Shown here in pieces: positions 26,559 to 37,903 of a stretch of DNA of 64,000 bases. Within the stretch, counting starts at the first letter, position 1, and every line of letters begins with the position of its first letter. The translations under genes and the position numbers were made by a program. The DNA is from DATARH01 sp035550515. Its GTDB lineage: Bacteria > Pseudomonadota > Alphaproteobacteria > ATCC43930 > CGMCC-115725. The notes beneath the pieces are model-generated. The model was not told the DNA's origin. It saw only the letters and a list, made by a program, of their open reading frames with translations, and ran no database searches. The stretch spans positions 11,232 to 75,231 of the forward strand of contig DASZOZ010000007.1 in NCBI GenBank assembly GCA_035550515.1, read 5' to 3'.

Positions 26559-26882
26559 TGTTTGGTCCTTTAAAAGCCGGGCGCCGCGGGAGCGCCATGT
26601 CGCCGTCGGATGAGGGGCGCGCAGGATAATCGCGCGCAAACCTTTCGCAATCGCCAATCCGGCAGTCCGGCCGGCGCCGATCGTCGCGGTTCTTATGGGG
26701 TTCAGCACAAAAAGAAGGCAGGGCCGGCGCCCTGCCTATGGCGTTTCCCGTTTCTCCGGCCGCGGACCACCGCCGTCGGCCGGGTGTCTGGAACCTCCCT
26801 GAACTCGGGCCGGGCTGTTGCCCATGCTGAGTGCTATTGCTGTTATATTACGCAAACGGCCCGGACTGTCACCTGCTTTCTT
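26559..26882. other. Intergenic region between the aminotransferase and the NCS2 permease
   Basis: A 324-base gap. It holds the terminator of the permease at 26708-26736, the presumed promoter of the aminotransferase on the minus strand (no clear boxes seen), and AAAGGA before its start. The part 26737-26882 shows no gene; it has an AT-rich patch at 26840-26862. Nothing else was recognised. Confidence 0.5.
26708..26736 (-). terminator. Rho-independent terminator of the NCS2 permease
   Basis: Minus-strand stem GGCAGGGC/GCCCTGCC (26717-26736, four-base loop) followed by TTCTTTTTG. It lies about 150 bases after the permease stop, the first plausible terminator on that strand. Confidence 0.7.
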
Positions 26883-28172
26883 TCAAAACAGCGCGTATTT
26901 CAGGACGAAAATTGCCGCCAGCGCGACGAGCGAAGGATTCGCTTCGCGCCATCGCCCCGCCGCCAGCTTGACGGCGGCATAGGTGATGAAACCAAAGGCG
27001 ATGCCGTTGGCGATCGAGAAGGTCAGCGGCATGATCAGCGCCGTCACGACTGCAGGCGCGTACTCGGTGACGTCGCTCCAGTCGAGTTCGGCAAAGCCGC
27101 GCGCCATCAGGCAGGCGACGAACAGCAAGGCCGGCGCGGTGGCGTAGGGCGGCACCGACTCGGCCAGCGGCGCAAAGAACAGCGTCAGCAGGAACAGCAC
27201 CGCGACGACGACCCCGGTCAGGCCGGTCCGGCCGCCGGCCCGGACCCCGGCGGCGCTTTCGATGTAGCTGGTGACGGTCGAGGTGCCGAGCAGCGACCCG
27301 GCGATCGACGCCGCGGAATCGACCACCAGCACCCGGTCGAGGCGCGGTATGTGGCCGGTCCGGTCGACCAGCCCGGCGCGATAGGCGACACCGACCAGCG
27401 TGCCGGTGTTGTCGAACAGGTCGACGAACAGGAAGACAAAGACGATCGTCGCGACGCCGATATCGAGCGCGCTCTTGAGGTCGAGCGCGAGAAAGGTCGG
27501 CGCAAGGCTCGGCGGGAGGCTGGCGATGCCGCCGAACGGCGATACGCCCAGCAGGATGCCGGCAAACGCCGTCGCGATGACCGCGAGGATGATCGCGCCC
27601 GGCACGCGCAGCCGGTCGAGCGCGACCATCGCGATGAAACCGGCCGCCGCCAGCAGCGTCGCCGGGGCTTTCACATCGCCCAGCGTGACCAGCGTCTCCG
27701 GGCTGGCGACGACGAGCCCGGCCTCCTTGAGCGCGATGATGCCGAGGAACAGCCCGATCCCCGCCGAGATCGCGATCTTCTGCGACATCGGGATCGTGTC
27801 GATGATCCAGTGCCGCACCCGCGTGACGCTCAGCGCGAAAAACAGGCAGCCCGAGAGAAACACCGCGCCCAGCGCGACCTGCCAGCGATAATGCAGGCCG
27901 AGCACGACGCTGTAGGTGAAATACGCGTTGAGCCCCATGCCGGGGGCGAGCGCAAGCGGGTAGTTGGCGTAAAGCGCCATGAACAGCGTCGCGAGCGCCG
28001 AGGCCAGGCAGGTCGCGACAAACACCGCGCCCTTGTCCATCCCGGCGGCGGACAGGATTTGCGGGTTGACCAGCGCGATATACGCCATTGTCAGAAATGT
28101 CGTCGCACCGGCGACGATCTCGGTGCGGACCGTGGTGCCGTTCTCGCGAAGGCGGAACAACCCATCGAGCAT
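26883..28172 (-). CDS. NCS2 (AzgA-type) purine permease
   Basis: A 429-residue inner-membrane proton symporter, length and 12-14 membrane segments as in the AzgA/GhxP branch for adenine or guanine/hypoxanthine. Signatures are RTEIVAGATTFLTMAYI, NPQILSAAGMD, APGMGLNAYFTYSVV and FVDLFDNTGTLVGVA, followed by STVTSYIESAAGVRAGGRTGLTGV. The gene begins at the ATG 28172. A 49-codon gene is 103 bases upstream on the same strand and could share its transcript. Confidence 0.9.
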   Translation of the reverse strand: MLDGLFRLRENGTTVRTEIVAGATTFLTMAYIALVNPQILSAAGMDKGAVFVATCLASALATLFMALYANYPLALAPGMGLNAYFTYSVVLGLHYRWQVALGAVFLSGCLFFALSVTRVRHWIIDTIPMSQKIAISAGIGLFLGIIALKEAGLVVASPETLVTLGDVKAPATLLAAAGFIAMVALDRLRVPGAIILAVIATAFAGILLGVSPFGGIASLPPSLAPTFLALDLKSALDIGVATIVFVFLFVDLFDNTGTLVGVAYRAGLVDRTGHIPRLDRVLVVDSAASIAGSLLGTSTVTSYIESAAGVRAGGRTGLTGVVVAVLFLLTLFFAPLAESVPPYATAPALLFVACLMARGFAELDWSDVTEYAPAVVTALIMPLTFSIANGIAFGFITYAAVKLAAGRWREANPSLVALAAIFVLKYALF

Positions 28173-28275
28173 CGGCGACCTGCTGCGTTATCCGGTCGCC
28201 GAGTGTGCCGTCAGGTTGCGGGGGAGTAAATCCGTTGCCGCGGGGCGCGGGCCAGGAGCTGAGGAAGACTGGGAA

Positions 28276-28425
28276 CTAGTCGGCCTCGCCCGCCTTGGCC
28301 TTTTCAAGTTCGGACGGATGGATGCGGTGGGTCGGGAAGCCGCTCGGCGTCGAGCATGCCCAAACCCCGCGGAAGCAGGCGAAAATGAACACGATCAGCG
28401 CGAGATTGACGTACCACGGAAACAT
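28276..28425 (-). CDS. 49-residue single-pass membrane protein
   Basis: A short open frame with a GGAGAGAGGG ribosome site before the ATG at 28425. The protein begins MFPWYVNLALIVFIFACFRGVWAC, an N-terminal membrane helix with two cysteines, and ends in a charged HRIHPSELEKAKAGEAD tail. Small size and the tail suggest a membrane anchor or accessory subunit. It lies upstream of the permease on the same strand. No family recognised. Confidence 0.55.
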   Translation of the reverse strand: MFPWYVNLALIVFIFACFRGVWACSTPSGFPTHRIHPSELEKAKAGEAD

Positions 28426-28490
28426 CCAGCCCTCTCTCCTACACGTCGCTCGTTGCGCCTTCCGGCGTTCGCGATCGCCACGGGGGCATT

Positions 28491-28799
28491 ATGCCTGCAT
28501 CGACTGCCCGGGAGATGACACAACCTGTTACAACCTTCATCGAACTCGTAAAGGCGGCGGTGGTGGAGCTGTATATTTTCCGGGCGATCGGCCTGCTGGG
28601 GGCGGCGGTGTTCGTCGTCGCCTATTTCGCCAACCAGGCGCGCTGGCTGAACGCGCATGACTGGCGTTTCCCGGCGGCCAACCTTGCCGGCTCGCTGTTG
28701 ATCCTCGTCTCACTGTTTGGCGAGTGGAACCTGCCTTCGGTGGTGATCGAGGCGTTCTGGGCGGCGATCAGCGTTTACGGCTTGCTGAACCGCGCCTAG
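28491..28799 (+). CDS. CBU_0592-like small membrane protein
   Basis: A protein of 94-102 residues with three membrane segments: AIGLLGAAVFVVAYFANQ, the AANLAGSLLILVSLF helix and VVIEAFWAAISVYGLL. The spacing and the GEWNLPSVVIEAFWA motif match the CBU_0592 family of small bacterial membrane proteins with no known role. An ATG at 28515 is the alternative start. It precedes proS. Confidence 0.7.
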   Translation: MPASTAREMTQPVTTFIELVKAAVVELYIFRAIGLLGAAVFVVAYFANQARWLNAHDWRFPAANLAGSLLILVSLFGEWNLPSVVIEAFWAAISVYGLLNRA

Positions 28800-28845
28800 A
28801 GTGCCGGCCCGTCCTGCAACGAGATTGCCGCATAAAGAAGCCGCC

Positions 28846-30159
28846 ATGCGTCTGTCCCAATATTTTCTGCCGGTGCTGCGCGAGAACCCGGCCGAGGCGC
28901 AGATCGCCTCGCACCGGCTGATGCTGCGCGCCGGGATGATCCGCCAGTCGAGCGCCGGCATCTATTCCTGGCTGCCGCTGGGCCTCCGCGTGTTGAAGCG
29001 GGTCGAGCAGATCGTCCGCGAGGAGCAGGACCGCTCCGGCGCGCAGGAAGTGCTGATGCCGACGATCCAGTCGGCCGATCTGTGGCGCGAGAGCGGCCGT
29101 TACGACGATTACGGCGAGGAGATGCTGCGCATCCGCGACCGCCATGACCGCGAGATGCTGTACGGCCCGACCAATGAGGAGGTGATCACCGCGATCGTCC
29201 GCGACGCGATCAAGAGCTACCGCGACCTGCCGAAGAACCTCTATCACATCCAGTGGAAATTCCGCGACGAGGTGCGCCCGCGCTTTGGCGTGATGCGCGG
29301 GCGCGAGTTCCTGATGAAGGATGCCTACAGCTTCGATGTCGACGCGGCCGGCGCCAAGCGCGCCTACAACAAGATGATGGTCGCCTATCTGCGGACCTTC
29401 GCCCGGATGGGGCTGAAGGCGATCCCGATGCGCGCCGATACCGGGCCGATCGGCGGCGAGCTCAGCCACGAATTCCAGATCCTGGCCGATACCGGGGAGA
29501 GCGCGGTCTATTGCGACAAGGCGTGGCTGGAGACCGACATCCTCGCCGAGGAGGTCGATTACGACGGCGACCTCGAACTGTTCTTCAGGCGGTGGACGGC
29601 GCGCTACGCGGCGACCGACGAGATGCACGACGCCGGCAACTGCCCGATCCCCGAAAGCGAGCTGGTCACCGCGCGCGGCATCGAAGTGGGCCATATCTTC
29701 AATTTCGGCAGCAAATATTCCAAGCCGATGGGCGCGGTGGTGAGCCTCGCCGACGGCAGCGCAGTGCCGCTGGAGATGGGGTCGTACGGGATCGGCGTGT
29801 CGCGGCTGGTCGGCGCGCTGATCGAGGCCAACCACGACGACAACGGCATCATCTGGCCCGAGAGCGTCGCGCCGTTCCAGGTCGGGCTGATCAACCTCCG
29901 CGCCGCCGACGCCAAATGCGCGGCCGCCGCCGACGCGCTGTACGGCAAGCTGCGCGCCGCCGGGGCCGCGGTGCTGTACGACGACCGCGACGAGTCCCCC
30001 GGCGCGAAATTCGCGACGATGGACCTGATCGGCTTGCCCTGGCAGCTGATCGTCGGCCCGCGCGGCGTCGCCGCCGGTACGCTCGAAGTCAAGAACCGCC
30101 GCACCGGCGACCGCCAGGACCTGCCGGCCGAGGCGGCATTGAGCCGCGTTTACGGCTAG
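28846..30159 (+). CDS. proS: Prolyl-tRNA synthetase (short alphaproteobacterial type)
   Basis: Charges tRNA-Pro. The 437-residue class II synthetase has motif 1 in RQSSAGIYSWLPLGLRVLKR, motif 2 in FRDEVRPRFGVMRGREF and motif 3 in MGSYGIGVSRL, then the anticodon-binding domain (VGLINLR to DRQDLPAEAAL). It lacks the editing domain inserted between motifs 2 and 3 in the E. coli type, as usual in alphaproteobacteria, so Ala-tRNA-Pro must be cleared in trans if at all. Start ATG at 28846. Confidence 0.96.
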   Translation: MRLSQYFLPVLRENPAEAQIASHRLMLRAGMIRQSSAGIYSWLPLGLRVLKRVEQIVREEQDRSGAQEVLMPTIQSADLWRESGRYDDYGEEMLRIRDRHDREMLYGPTNEEVITAIVRDAIKSYRDLPKNLYHIQWKFRDEVRPRFGVMRGREFLMKDAYSFDVDAAGAKRAYNKMMVAYLRTFARMGLKAIPMRADTGPIGGELSHEFQILADTGESAVYCDKAWLETDILAEEVDYDGDLELFFRRWTARYAATDEMHDAGNCPIPESELVTARGIEVGHIFNFGSKYSKPMGAVVSLADGSAVPLEMGSYGIGVSRLVGALIEANHDDNGIIWPESVAPFQVGLINLRAADAKCAAAADALYGKLRAAGAAVLYDDRDESPGAKFATMDLIGLPWQLIVGPRGVAAGTLEVKNRRTGDRQDLPAEAALSRVYG

Positions 30160-30171
30160 GAGTATCGGCAA

Positions 30172-30549
30172 GTGGCCGTCAGAGAAATCGACGAAACCGT
30201 CGCGGGCCAGGCGTCCTTTGATATGGCTAATCTCTGCCCCGAACGGACTGGCCTGCCGTTTGTCGTTTTTGTTTCCCAAAGGGGCGGAGCGCGGCGTGAC
30301 GTCCGTGTGAAACTGTCACGCACGCCGCGCGTGCGCCCCGGCGAGATGATCACCGTCGCCGTCCGTCCTGCACCCCGTATCATCCAAGGCCGGATGAGCG
30401 GGCAGGAGTTCGACCTGGTGCGGCGCTGGATCGAGTTGAACGAGCCGGTTCTGGTCGATTATTGGAATGGCGTGATCGAGTACACGGAAGACGTGTTGGC
30501 TGCCTTGCAGCCGGTTGCCGAGCAGCCAAGAACTAGCGGGTTGTCGTGA
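30172..30549 (+). CDS. Conserved hypothetical protein
   Basis: A 125-residue soluble protein from a GTG at 30172, with a central beta-rich part (LPFVVFVSQRGGARRDVRVKLSRTPRV, ITVAVRPAPR) and a helical end that reads DLVRRWIELNEPVLVDYWNGVIEYTEDVLAAL. I recall similar short proteins in alphaproteobacteria but no named function. Its TGA overlaps the lolC GTG, and it sits 12 bases after proS, so it is translated as part of the proS-lolCD run. Function unknown. Confidence 0.65.
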   Translation: MAVREIDETVAGQASFDMANLCPERTGLPFVVFVSQRGGARRDVRVKLSRTPRVRPGEMITVAVRPAPRIIQGRMSGQEFDLVRRWIELNEPVLVDYWNGVIEYTEDVLAALQPVAEQPRTSGLS

Positions 30550-31790
30550 TCTTCGGCGCGTTTGAGCGGATGGTCGCGTTCCGCTATTTGCGGGCGCGGC
30601 GGCAGGAAGGGTTCGTCTCGGTCATCGCGATCTTTTCGCTGCTCGGCATCGCGCTCGGCGTGGCGACGCTGATCATCGTGATGTCGGTGATGAACGGGTT
30701 CCGCGCCGATCTGATCGGCCGGATTCTCGGCCTCAACGGCCATCTCGGCGTCTACGGCCCGGCGGCGACGATGCCGGACTTCGACGCGACCGCCGCCAAG
30801 GTACGAGCGGTTCCCGGCGTGGTCGACGTGACCCCGCTGGTCGAGGGCCAGGTCATGGCGACCAGCCCCGCGGCCGCCTCCGGCGCGCTGGTGCGCGGCA
30901 TCCGCCCCGACGACCTGCGCGCCCGGCAGATCATCGCCGACCATATCGTCGGCGGCTCGCTGGCCGATTTCCACGATGACGGCGTCGCCGTCGGCGACCG
31001 GCTGGCCAGCCGGCTGGGGCTCAAGGTCGGCGACAAGATCACGCTGATCTCGCCCGAGGGCACCGACACCGCCTTCGGCACGATGCCGCGGCTCAAGGCC
31101 TACACGATCGCGGCGCTGTTCGATGTCGGCTTTTACGAATACGACAGCAGCTTTGTGTTCGTGCCGCTCGAATCGGCGCAAATCTTTTTCAAGATGCCGC
31201 AGCAGATCAGCTATCTGGAGGTCTTTGTCCGCGATGCCGACCGGTCGAGCCAGGAGGCGGCGCTGATCCGCGACGCGCTCGACGGCCAGGCGCGCATCCT
31301 CGACTGGCAGCGCTCGAACAGCGGTCTCGTCAACGCGGTCGAGATCGAGCGCAACGTGATGTTCCTGATCCTGACGCTGATCATCGTCGTCGCCGCGTTC
31401 AACATCATCTCGGGCATGATCATGATGGTGAAGGACAAGGGCCGCGACATCGCCATCCTGCGCACGATGGGCGCGTCGCGCGGCATGATCCTGCGCATTT
31501 TCATGCTGTCGGGCGCGAGCATCGGGGTCACCGGCACGCTGCTCGGCTTTCTGCTCGGGCTGGCGATCACCACCAACCTCGAAGCGATCCGCCAGTTCCT
31601 GCAGAGCGTGCTGCATGTCGAGCTGTTTTCCGCGGAAATCTATTTCTTCACCCGCATCCCGGCGCATATCGACCACGGCGAGGTGACGGTGGTGGTGCTA
31701 ATGGCCCTGGCCCTGTCGTTTCTCGCGACGCTGTACCCGTCCTGGCGCGCCGCCCGGCTCGATCCGGTCGAGGGGCTGCGTTACGAATGA
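30546..31790 (+). CDS. lolC: Lipoprotein-releasing system permease LolC/LolE
   Basis: A 414-residue permease of the LolCDE transporter, which detaches outer-membrane lipoproteins from the inner membrane and passes them to LolA. It has an N-terminal membrane helix (FVSVIAIFSLLGIALGVATLIIVMSVMNGFR), a large periplasmic MacB-PCD domain, and three C-terminal helices ending LYPSWRAARLDPVEGLRYE. As in many alphaproteobacteria a single LolC/E gene is paired with lolD; it probably forms a homodimer. A GTG start overlaps the preceding stop. Confidence 0.94.
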   Translation: MIFGAFERMVAFRYLRARRQEGFVSVIAIFSLLGIALGVATLIIVMSVMNGFRADLIGRILGLNGHLGVYGPAATMPDFDATAAKVRAVPGVVDVTPLVEGQVMATSPAAASGALVRGIRPDDLRARQIIADHIVGGSLADFHDDGVAVGDRLASRLGLKVGDKITLISPEGTDTAFGTMPRLKAYTIAALFDVGFYEYDSSFVFVPLESAQIFFKMPQQISYLEVFVRDADRSSQEAALIRDALDGQARILDWQRSNSGLVNAVEIERNVMFLILTLIIVVAAFNIISGMIMMVKDKGRDIAILRTMGASRGMILRIFMLSGASIGVTGTLLGFLLGLAITTNLEAIRQFLQSVLHVELFSAEIYFFTRIPAHIDHGEVTVVVLMALALSFLATLYPSWRAARLDPVEGLRYE

Positions 31791-32467
31791 CCGAGCCGGC
31801 GCTGGAGCTGGTCGGCGTCCGGCGGGTGTTTCGCCAGGGCGGCGCCGAGTTGACGGTGCTGGACGGCGTCGACCTGGCGCTGCGGCCGGGGGAGCTGGTG
31901 GCGCTGGTCGGGCCTTCCGGCGCGGGGAAGTCGACCTTGCTGCACATCGCCGGGCTGCTGGAGCGGCCGAGCGCCGGCGAGGTGCGGATCGGCGGCCGGG
32001 AATGCGGCAGCCTGTCGGACGAACGCCGCACCTTGCTGCGCCGTGCGACGCTCGGTTTTGTCTACCAGTTCCACCATCTGCTGCCGGAATTCTCGGCGCT
32101 GGAAAACGTCATGCTGCCGCAGATGATCGCCGGCGTCGCGCGCGGCGCGGCGCGCGCGAAAGCGGCCGACCTGCTGCGCCGGGTCGGGCTCGGCGAGCGG
32201 CTCGGACATCGCCCGGCGCGGCTGTCGGGCGGCGAGCAGCAGCGCGTCGCGATCGTCCGCGCGCTGGCCAACGACCCAAAAGTGCTGCTGGCCGACGAAC
32301 CGACCGGCAATCTCGACCACACCACCGCCGAAGGGGTCATGGCGACGCTGATCGACGTGACGCGCGCCACCGGGCTCGCCGCGCTGATCGCGACGCATAA
32401 CCTCGACCTCGCCCGCCGGCTCGACCGCGCCGTGGCGCTGGAGAACGGGAAATTGCGGCCATCGTAA
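31787..32467 (+). CDS. lolD: Lipoprotein-releasing system ATPase LolD
   Basis: A 226-residue ABC ATPase driving lipoprotein release. Walker A GPSGAGKST, the Q-loop region YQFHHLLPEFSALEN with the Lol signature, LSGGEQQR and Walker B VLLADEPTGNLD are all present. Its ATG overlaps the lolC stop. Confidence 0.95.
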   Translation: MTEPALELVGVRRVFRQGGAELTVLDGVDLALRPGELVALVGPSGAGKSTLLHIAGLLERPSAGEVRIGGRECGSLSDERRTLLRRATLGFVYQFHHLLPEFSALENVMLPQMIAGVARGAARAKAADLLRRVGLGERLGHRPARLSGGEQQRVAIVRALANDPKVLLADEPTGNLDHTTAEGVMATLIDVTRATGLAALIATHNLDLARRLDRAVALENGKLRPS

Positions 32468-32475
32468 TGTCGTAG

Positions 32476-32500
32476 GATGGGTTGAGGAACGAAACCCATC
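32476..32500. repeat. Short inverted repeat GATGGGTT...AACCCATC
   Basis: Eight-base arms with a nine-base loop, in the widespread form TAGGATGGGTT-GAGGAACG-AAACCCATC. It lies between lolD and dnaE and has no T tract. Confidence 0.6.
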
Positions 32501-32655
32501 GCCGACAGATAGACGGGGCGGAGTCGCCGCGATTTCGGCGCCCGGTCCGCCCGACCATCGGCCGACATCGGCGGTTTTGCTGGCGCCGTTCGCCGCGGCT
32601 GATTTCGCCCGGCGATGATGCGATGCTGGCCCGCTTATCAAACACCGAGAGCCCG

Positions 32656-36123
<3,468 letters not shown>

Positions 36124-36134
36124 TATCGGCGGCT

Positions 36135-36548
36135 TTACGTTCCGAGGAGCGCGACGCCCAGCGATTCTGCGGCGGTGCGCAACGCGCCATCCAGTGAGGC
36201 GAGGGGCAGGACCCGCCGGTAAGCCAGCTCCAAATAGGCGGCGTCATAGCTCGACAAGCCGTACCGCGCCGCCAGGCCGGCTGTCTCCGACCACGCTTGC
36301 GAAGCCGTGTCGGTGTCGATGGTGACGGGCAGCGCCCGAAGGAATCCCATAAGCCGTTGCCGCCGGACCGGGTCGAGACGGCCCCGTCGCTCGGCGGCGA
36401 GCAGCGCGTTTACGGCCTCCAGCGGCCACAACGCGGGCGCGACGGCGCCGGTTTCGGCAACGCGCTGCAAAAGGGCGAGGGTCGCCGGGGTTTGTTCGTC
36501 CTCGAAACACCAGGCGATCGCTATGGAGTTGTCGAGGACAAAGCTCAC
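36135..36548 (-). CDS. vapC: VapC-type PIN-domain toxin
   Basis: A 137-residue PIN-domain endoribonuclease. The acidic residues are in place: FVLDNSIAIAWCFEDE (Asp6), PLEAVNAL (Glu), LSSYDAAYLELA (Asp) and LASLDGALRTAA (Asp). It overlaps the last codons of the antitoxin gene by four bases, the usual TA order. It lies in opposite orientation to dnaE and rpsB, so it is an insertion between two core blocks. Confidence 0.88.
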   Translation of the reverse strand: MSFVLDNSIAIAWCFEDEQTPATLALLQRVAETGAVAPALWPLEAVNALLAAERRGRLDPVRRQRLMGFLRALPVTIDTDTASQAWSETAGLAARYGLSSYDAAYLELAYRRVLPLASLDGALRTAAESLGVALLGT

Positions 36549-36787
36549 GAGCGGCCTGCTTCGATGAGGTCCTTGATCTTGAGCCCGCCGAGGACGAGGC
36601 CGCGGCTGGTCTCGATGAGACCGGCGGCGGCGCGGCGAGCCTTCTCGCGGTCGAACCTGTCATCGGCTGGGACAAGTTTGGCGATGGCCTTGCCGCGACG
36701 GGTGATCACGACCTGTTCGCCGTGTTCGACCATGTCCAACAGCGACCCCAGTCTGTTCTTGGCCTCAAAAGCTCCTACTTGATGCAT
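36545..36787 (-). CDS. vapB: Phd/YefM-type antitoxin (VapB)
   Basis: An 80-residue antitoxin of the Phd/YefM fold: MHQVGAFEAKNRLGSLLDMVEHGEQVVITRRGKAIAKLVP is the DNA-binding N-terminal half; the C-terminal part (RAAAGLIETSRGLVLGGLKIKDLIEAG) would wrap the VapC active site. It starts at 36787 with AAGG nearby. A palindrome just upstream is a likely autoregulatory operator. Confidence 0.88.
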   Translation of the reverse strand: MHQVGAFEAKNRLGSLLDMVEHGEQVVITRRGKAIAKLVPADDRFDREKARRAAAGLIETSRGLVLGGLKIKDLIEAGRS

Positions 36788-36802
36788 TTGTCCGCCTTCA
36801 AG

Positions 36803-36818
36803 CTAGCTTAATAGCTAG
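36803..36818 (-). promoter_or_regulatory. Candidate operator of vapBC
   Basis: The inverted repeat CTAGCT-TAAT-AGCTAG lies 16 bases before the vapB start in an AT-rich spot unlike its surroundings. Phd-type antitoxins bind short palindromes in this position, so autoregulation is the likely use. Confidence 0.5.
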
Positions 36819-36856
36819 ACTGTTGTCTTGCGGGCGGTCTGTCAATGCCTCGGCGC

Positions 36857-36884
36857 TTGCCAAATTCGCCGCCAGCCCTTACGT
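36857..36884 (+). promoter_or_regulatory. Candidate promoter of rpsB-tsf
   Basis: TTGCCA, 16 bases, TTACGT, giving an rpsB leader of roughly 115-120 bases. The leader is GC-rich with hairpin potential. Pattern match only. Confidence 0.3.
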
Positions 36885-37007
36885 AAGCGCGGCAAACCTC
36901 ACGCAGGACCGCGGCGCCGTCGGTGGCGGCGCTCGCTCCGGTGTCGCCGAGGGCTGGGCCCGACAGCGATGACTCCTGCGGCGGCTGAACCGGAAAAGGA
37001 TGTGACG

Positions 37008-37865
37008 ATGGCTCTTCCCGAGTACTCGATGCGCCAGCTGTTGGAGGCCGGTGTTCATTTCGGCCACCACACGCGGCGCTGGAACCCGAAGATGGCGCCC
37101 TACATCTTCGGCGTCCGCAACGGCATTCACATTATCGACCTCGAACAGACCGTGCCGATGCTGCGGCAGGGGCTCGAGGCGGTGCGCGAGGTCGTGGCCG
37201 GCGGCGGCCGCGTGCTGCTGGTCGGCACCAAGCGGCAGGCGCAGGACGCGATCGCCGAGGCCGCCAAACGCTGCGGCCAGTATTACGTCAACTACCGTTG
37301 GCTCGGCGGCATGCTGACCAACTTCAAGACCATCTCGCAGTCGATCAAACGGCTGCGCGAGGTCGAGGAGCGGGTGGCCCAGGAAAATACCGGGCTCACC
37401 AAGCGCGAGCTGCTGGAGCTGACCCGCGACCACGACAAGCTGGAACGCGCGCTCGGCGGCATCAAGGACATGGGCGGGCTGCCCGACATCCTCGTGGTGA
37501 TCGACACCAACAAGGAGGCCATCGCGGTGGCCGAGGCGAACACGCTGCGCATCCCGGTGGTGGCAATCCTCGATTCGAATTCGGACCCCGCCGGCATCGC
37601 CTATCCGATCCCCGGCAACGATGATGCCATGCGCGCCATCCACCTTTACTGTGACCTGTTCGCCGGCGCGGTGCTCGACGGGCTGCAGGCCGAGCTGGCG
37701 GCGTCGGGCATCGATATCGGCGCGCGCGCGCAGGCGCCCGACGAGGCCACGGCCCTCGACGGCATGGATGAGCGCGGCGACCAGGAGGTTGACGGCGAGC
37801 CGCTGCCGACCATGGACGAGGCGCTGGAGCGCGAAACGGCCGGCAGCGCGGAAGCAAGGGCTTAG
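37008..37865 (+). CDS. rpsB: 30S ribosomal protein S2
   Basis: A 285-residue uS2. Signatures are MRQLLEAGVHFGHHTRRWNPKM, IFGVRNGIHIIDLEQT, YVNYRWLGGMLTNFKTI and IPVVAILDSNSDPAGIAYPIPGNDDA. The acidic C-terminal tail (after LQAELAASG) is longer than in E. coli, as is common in this class. AAAAGGA is before the ATG. First gene of the core block. Confidence 0.97.
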   Translation: MALPEYSMRQLLEAGVHFGHHTRRWNPKMAPYIFGVRNGIHIIDLEQTVPMLRQGLEAVREVVAGGGRVLLVGTKRQAQDAIAEAAKRCGQYYVNYRWLGGMLTNFKTISQSIKRLREVEERVAQENTGLTKRELLELTRDHDKLERALGGIKDMGGLPDILVVIDTNKEAIAVAEANTLRIPVVAILDSNSDPAGIAYPIPGNDDAMRAIHLYCDLFAGAVLDGLQAELAASGIDIGARAQAPDEATALDGMDERGDQEVDGEPLPTMDEALERETAGSAEARA

Positions 37866-37903
37866 CCGCCAAGGGCTTAGCCGCTAGACAAGAGGATAAG
37901 GCG

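Noticed and set aside
26737..26882. Possible tRNA or riboswitch in the gap by the NCS2 permease
   Set aside because: No cloverleaf, T-loop or purine-riboswitch core could be found by eye.
26610..28229. A 539-codon plus-strand open frame
   Set aside because: Antisense to the NCS2 permease and highly charged (Arg/Asp/Gln); not a protein-like sequence.
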